Program-made: the position numbers and the translations under genes
Source: Andrena cerasifolii
Taxonomy: Eukaryota; Arthropoda; Insecta; Hymenoptera; Andrenidae
Assembly (NCBI RefSeq): GCF_050908995.1
Contig: NC_135118.1
Location: forward strand, 310,001-374,000
Direction: 5' to 3'
DNA length: 64,000 nucleotides
Notes under the pieces: model-generated
The model's input: the letters and a program-made list of their open reading frames with translations, nothing else
What the model was told of the DNA's origin: nothing
The model's database searches: none
Shown here: positions 58,267-64,000 of the stretch, in pieces
How the letters are laid out: every line of letters starts with the position of its first letter
Position numbering within the stretch: position 1 is the stretch's first letter

Positions 58267-61200
58267 AGAACATGCCGTCGAAAGCGATGGCACAAAGTAA
58301 CGTCTCCGGAAAGCAAATCAAATAGCGAGAAGTGGCGCAGATGTTTGGAGACAGTGACTGTTTAACGAACAGACGCATAATTTTCGAGCGCCTCTTGAAA
58401 GGCCTGCGCCTCATATTTGCAACTTTAAGGCGATGCCTTTGATGCTGAATTTTTAGTATACCTCTTTCCACTTCATGTTCTCCTGATATATTGGCCAAAA
58501 TCAGGCGAAAATTTTCAGAATGCACAAAATTGGGTTTTGTAACAGGAGAACATGCCGTCGAAAGCGATGGCACAAAGTAACGTCTCCGGAGAGCAAATCA
58601 AATAGCGAGAAGCGCAGATGTTTCGAGACCGTGACTGTTTAACGAACAGACGCATAATTTTCGAGCTCCTCTTGAAAGGCCTGCGCCTCATATTTGCAAC
58701 TTTAAGGCGATGCCTTTGATGCTAAATTTTTAGTATACCTCTTTCCACTTCATGTTCTCCTGATATATTGGCCAAAATCTGGCGAAAATTTTCAGAATGC
58801 ACAAAATTGGGTTTTGTAAAAGGAGAACATGCCGTCGAAAGCGATGGCACAAAGTAACGTCTCCGGAAAGCAAATCAAAGAGCGAGAAGCGCAGATGTTT
58901 CGACTGTTTAACGAAGAGATGCAGAATTTTCGAACGCGCCTTGAAAGGCCTGCGCCTCATATTTGCAACTTTAAGGCGATGCCTTTGATGCTAAATGTTT
59001 AGTATACCTCTTTCCGCTTCATGTTCTCCTGATATATTGGCCAAAATCTGGCGAAAATTTTCAGAATGCACAAAATTGGGTTTTGTAACAGGAGAACATG
59101 CCGTCGAAAGAGATGGCACAAAGTAACGTCTCCGGAGAGCAAATCAAACAGCGAGAAGTGGCGCAGATGTTTGGAGACAGTGACCGTTTAACGAACAGAC
59201 GCAGAATTTTCGAACGTGCCTTGAAAGGCCTGCACCCCTTATTTGCAACTTTAAGGCGATGCCTTAAATGCTGAAATTTAGTATACCTCTTTCCACTTCA
59301 TGTTCTCCTGATATATTGGCCAAAATCTGGCGAAAATTTTCAGAATGCACAAAATTGGGTTTTGTAAAAGGAGAACATGCCGTCGAAAGCGATGGCACAA
59401 AGTAACGTCTCCGGAAAGCAAATCAAAGAGCGAGAAGTGGCACAGCTGTTTCGAGACAGTGACTGTTTAACGAACAGACGCATAATTTTCGAGCGCCTCT
59501 TGAAAGGCCTGCGCCTCTTATGTGCAACTTCAAGGCCATGCCTTAAATGCTGAAATTTAGTATACCTCTTTCCACTTCATGTTCTCCTGATATATTGGAC
59601 AAAATCTGGCGAAAATTTTCAGAATGCACAAAATTGGGCTTTGTAACAGGAGAACATGCCGTCGAAAGAGATGGCACAAAATAACGTCTCCGGAGAGCAA
59701 ATCAAATAGCGAGAAGCGCAGATGTTTCGACTGTTTAACGAAGAGATGCAGAATTTTCGAACGCGCGTTGAAAGGCCTGCGCCTCATATTTGCCACTCTA
59801 AGGCGATGCCTTTGATGCTAAATTTTTAGTATACCTCTTTCCACATCATGTTCTCCTGATATATTGGCCAAAATCAGGCGAAAATTTTCAGAATGCACAA
59901 AATTGGGTTTTGTAACAGGAGAACATGCCGTCGAAAGCGATGGCACAAAGTAACGTCTCCGGAAAGCAAATCAAATAGCGAGAAGTGGCGCAGATGTTTG
60001 GAGACAGTGACTGTTTAACGAACAGACGCATAATTTTCGAGCGCCTCTTGAAAGGCCTGCGCCTCATATTTGCAACTTTAAGGCGATGCCTTTGATGCTG
60101 AATTTTTAGTATACCTCTTTCCACTTCATGTTCTCCTGATATATTGGCCAAAATCAGGCGAAAATTTTCAGAATGCACAAAATTGGGTTTTGTAACAGGA
60201 GAACATGCCGTCGCAAGCGATGGCACAAAGTAACGTCTCCGGAGAGCAAATCAAATAGCGAGAAGCGCAGATGTTTCGAGACCGTGACTGTTTAACGAAC
60301 AGACGCATAATTTTCGATCGCCTCTTGAAAGGCCTGCGCCTCATATTTGCAACTTTAAGGCGATGCCTTTGATGCTAAATTTTTAGTATACCTCTTTCCA
60401 CTTCATGTTCTCCTGATATATTGGCCAAAATCTGGCGAAAATTTTCAGAATGCACAAAATTGGGTTTTGTAAAAGGAGAACATGCCGTCGAAAGCGATGG
60501 CACAAAGTAACGTCTCCGGAAAGCAAATCAAAGAGCGAGAAGTGGCGCAGATGTTTGGAGACAGTGACTGTTTAACGAACAGACGCATAATTTTCGAGCG
60601 CCTCTTGAAAGGCCTGCGCCTCTTATTTGCAACTTCAAGGCCATGGCTTTGAAGCTGAAATTTAGTATACCTCTTTCCACTTCATGTTCTCCTGATATAT
60701 TGGCCAAAATCAGGCGAAAATTTTCAGAATGCACAAAATTGGGTTTTGTAACAGGAGAACATGCCGTCGAAAGCGATGGCACAAAATAACGTGTCCGGAG
60801 AGCAAATCAAATAGCGAGAAGCGCAGATGTTTCGACTGTTTAACGAAGAGATGCAGAATTTTCGAACGCGCCTTGAAAGGCCTGCGCCTCATATTTGCAA
60901 CTCTAAGGCGATGCCTTTGATGCAAAATTTTTAGTATACCTCTTTCCGCTTCATGTTCTCCTGATATATTGGCCAAAATCTGGCGAAAATTTTCAGAATG
61001 CACAAAATTGGGTTTTGTAAAAGGAGAACATGCCGTCGAAAGCGATGGCACAAAGTAACGTCTCCGGAGAGCAAATCAAATAGCGAGAAGCGCAGATGTT
61101 TCGAGACTGTGACTGTTTAACGAACAGACGCATAATTTGCGAGCGCCTCTTGAAAGGCCTGCGCCTCATATTTGCAACTTTAAGGCGATGCCTTAAATGC

Positions 61201-62043
61201 TGAAATTTAGTATACCTCTTTCCACTTCATGTTCTCCTGATATATTGGCCAAAATCTGGCGAAAATTTTCAGAATGCACAAAATTGGGTTTTGTAACAGG
61301 AGAACATGCCGTCGAAAGCGATGGCACAAAGTAACGTCCCCGGAAAGCAAATCAAACAGCGAGAAGTGGCGCAGATGTTTGGAGACAGTGACTGTTTAAC
61401 GAACAGACGCAGAATTTTCGAACGTGCCTTGAAAGGCCTGCACCCCTTATTTGCAACTTTAAGGCGATGCCTTAAATGCTGAAATTTAGTATACCTCTTT
61501 CCACTTCATGTTCTCCTGATATATTGGCCAAAATCTGGCGAAAATTTTCAGAATGCACAAAATTGGGTTTTGTAAAAGGAGAACATGACGTCGAAAGCGA
61601 TGGCACAAAGTAACGTCTCCGGAAAGCAAATCAAAGAGCGAGAAGTGGCGCAGATGTTTCGAGACCGTGACTGTTTAACGAACAGACGCATAATTTTCGA
61701 GCGCCTCTTGAAAGGCCTGCGCCTCTTATTTGCAACTTTAAGGCCATGCCTTTGAAGCTGAAATTTAGTATACCTCTTTCCACTTCATGTTCTCCTGATA
61801 TATTGGCCAAAATCAGGCGAAAATTTTCAGAATGCACAAAACTGGGTTTTGTAACAGGAGAACATGCCGTCGAAAGCGATGGCACAAAGTAACGTCTCCG
61901 GAAAGCAAATCAAAGAGCGAGAAGTGGCGCAGCTGTTTCGAGACAGTGACTGTTTAACGAACAGACGCATAATTTTCGAGCGCCTCTTGAAAGGCCTGCG
62001 CCTCTTATGTGCAACTTCAAGGCCATGCCTTAAATGCTGAAAT

Positions 62044-63500
62044 TTAGTATACCTCTTTCCACTTCATGTTCTCCTGATATATTGGACAAAATCTGGCGAA
62101 AATTTTCAGAATGCACAAAATTGGGCTTTGTAACAGGAGAACATGCCGTCGAAAGAGATGGCACAAAATAACGTCTCCGGAGAGCAAATCAAATAGCGAG
62201 AAGCGCAGATGTTTCGACTGTTTAACGAAGAGATGCAGAATTTTCGAACGCGCGTTGAAAGGCCTGCGCCTCATATTTGCCACTCTAAGGCGATGCCTTT
62301 GATGCTAAATTTTTAGTATACCTCTTTCCACATCATGTTCTCCTGATATATTGGCCAAAATCTGGCGAAAATTTTCAGAATGCACAAAATTGGGTTTTGT
62401 AACAGGAGAACATGCCGTCGAAAGAGATGGCACAAAGTAACGTCGCCGGAGAGCAAATCAAACAGCGAGAAGTGGCGCAGATGTTTGGAGACAGTGACTG
62501 TTTAACGAACAGACGCATAATTTTCGAGCGCCTCTTGAAAGGCCTGCGCCTCTTATGTGCAACTTCAAGGCCATGCCTTAAATGCTGAAATTTAGTATAC
62601 CTCTTTCCACTTCATGTTCTCCTGATATATTGGACAAAATCTGGCGAAAATTTTCAGAATGCACAAAATTGGGCTTTGTAACAGGAGAACATGCCGTCGA
62701 AAGAGATGGCACAAAATAACGTCTCCGGAGAGCAAATCAAATAGCGAGAAGCGCAGATGTTTCGACTGTTTAACGAAGAGATGCAGAATTTTCGAACGCG
62801 CGTTGAAAGGCCTGCGCCTCATATTTGCCACTCTAAGGCGATGCCTTTGATGCTAAATTTTTAGTATACCTCTTTCCACATCATGTTCTCCTGATATATT
62901 GGCCAAAATCTGGCGAAAATTTTCAGAATGCACAAAATTGGGTTTTGTAACAGGAGAACATGCCGTCGAAAGAGATGGCACAAAGTAACGTCGCCGGAGA
63001 GCAAATCAAACAGCGAGAAGTGGCGCAGATGTTTGGAGACAGTGACTGTTTAACGAACAGACGCATAATTTTCGAGCGCCTCTTGAAAGGCCTGCGCCTC
63101 TTATGTGCAACTTCAAGGCCATGCCTTAAATGCTGAAATTTAGTATACCTCTTTCCACTTCATGTTCTCCTGATATATTGGACAAAATCTGGCGAAAATT
63201 TTCAGAATGCACAAAATTGGGCTTTGTAACAGGAGAACATGCCGTCGAAAGAGATGGCACAAAATAACGTCTCCGGAGAGCAAATCAAATAGCGAGAAGC
63301 GCAGATGTTTCGACTGTTTAACGAAGAGATGCAGAATTTTCGAACGCGCGTTGAAAGGCCTGCGCCTCATATTTGCCACTCTAAGGCGATGCCTTTGATG
63401 TTAAATTTTTAGTATACCTCTTTCCACATCATGTTCTCCTGATATATTGGCCAAAATCAGGCGAAAATTTTCAGAATGCACAAAATTGGGTTTTGTAACA
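62044..63500 (+). repeat. 548-bp dimer triplet, second location
   Basis: The three-copy 548-bp dimer series seen at 56.8-58.2 kb is repeated here, with diagnostic segments near 62.07, 62.62 and 63.17 kb. It shares even private changes, such as gatgttaaattttt in the last dimer (58163 and 63399). That shows the triplet formed first and was then copied as part of a larger block. Confidence 0.88.
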
Positions 63501-64000
63501 GGAGAACATGCCGTCGAAAGCGATGGCACAAAGTAACGTCTCCGGAAAGCAAATCAAATAGCGAGAAGTGGCGCAGATGTTTGGAGACAGTGACTGTTTA
63601 ACGAACAGACGCATAATTTTCGAGCGCCTCTTGAAAGGCCTGCGCCTCATATTTGCAACTTTAAGGCGATGCCTTTGATGCTGAATTTTTAGTATACCTC
63701 TTTCCACTTCATGTTCTCCTGATATATTGGCCAAAATCAGGCGAAAATTTTCAGAATGCACAAAATTGGGTTTTGTAACAGGAGAACATGCCGTCGAAAG
63801 CGATGGCACAAAGTAACGTCTCCGGAGAGCAAATCAAACAGCGAGAAGTGGCGCAGATGTTTGGAGACAGTGACCGTTTAACGAACAGACGCAGAATTTT
63901 CGAACGTGCCTTGAAAGGCCTGCACCCCTTATTTGCAACTTTAAGGCGATGCCTTAAATGCTGAAATTTAGTATACCTCTTTCCACTTCATGTTCTCCTG

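Larger units (their letters stand above)
55496..58602 (+). repeat. 3.1-kb block, partner at 60732-63838 (offset 5236)
   Basis: About eleven monomers recur in the same order, including rare units (gagactgtgactg, catgacgtcgaaagc, aaaactggg, gtcgccgg) and the 548-bp dimer triplet. I saw few differences; one is gatgcaaaattttt at 60921 against gatgctaaattttt. The copies end together at about 58603/63839, where caaatagcgagaagcgc becomes caaacagcgagaagtgg. The last 160 bp of the window instead match 59149-59310. Confidence 0.87.
33608..64000 (+). repeat. 279-bp satellite array, right arm
   Basis: The array resumes at the TTAA directly after the insertion, in the phase and orientation of the left arm, and runs to the window edge. 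It holds about 110 further units. Up to about 43.5 kb it consists of the derived subfamily (gatgctaaatttttag units, many with 3-bp and 8-bp deletions). Units of the ancestral-looking kinds, such as gcagctgaaatttag with ttctcatgat, return around 44.0-44.2 and 49.9-52.5 kb. From 54.5 kb onward the two kinds are interleaved. The right end of the array is not in the window. Confidence 0.98.

Overview
This window is almost entirely satellite DNA from a eukaryote. A tandem repeat with a basic unit of 279 bp runs head to tail in one orientation from base 1 to base 64000. It is interrupted once, by a 2873-bp transposon-like insertion at 30735-33607. I estimate about 110 monomers on each side from average spacing, not from an exhaustive count. 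Neither edge of the array lies in the window. There is no recognisable protein gene, rRNA, tRNA or CRISPR array. A long, nearly homogeneous satellite with higher-order structure points to pericentromeric, centromeric or other heterochromatin of an animal or plant. The nested DNA-transposon remnants in the interruption would suit an insect, but the species cannot be fixed from sequence alone.

Layout. From 1 to about 21.7 kb, full-length monomers of 276-279 bp dominate. From about 21.7 to 48.9 kb, a derived subfamily dominates. It has the AAATTTTTAG variant (+1 bp) and, in many units, a 3-bp deletion and an 8-bp deletion, giving 269- and 277-bp units. From 48.9 to 64 kb both kinds are mixed. 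On top of the monomers lies a mosaic of duplicated multi-monomer blocks: a 1384-bp tandem pair, a 2220-bp tandem pair, a 1388-bp pair with a visible out-of-register junction, a 548-bp dimer present three times in tandem at two places, a 3.1-kb block repeated at 5236 bp, and others. This is the footprint expected of unequal exchange and gene conversion.

The interruption. The insertion has 13-bp perfect terminal inverted repeats (gggggccgtctcc) and is flanked by a duplicated TTAA. The array resumes at the very next base of the monomer, so the element jumped into an existing array. TTAA duplication is the hallmark of piggyBac-type (or Sola3-type) DNA transposons. No transposase frame is visible, so it appears non-autonomous. 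It contains a 58-bp hairpin, a (TGTT)n run, a roughly 120-bp foldback, a pair of roughly 220-240-bp direct repeats, and a 218-bp nested hAT-like miniature element lying between those repeats.

Function. The short open frames that recur in each monomer are by-products of a unit length divisible by three. Nothing in the window looks like a gene pathway. The interest lies in satellite evolution, the recent duplication junctions and the nested transposon.
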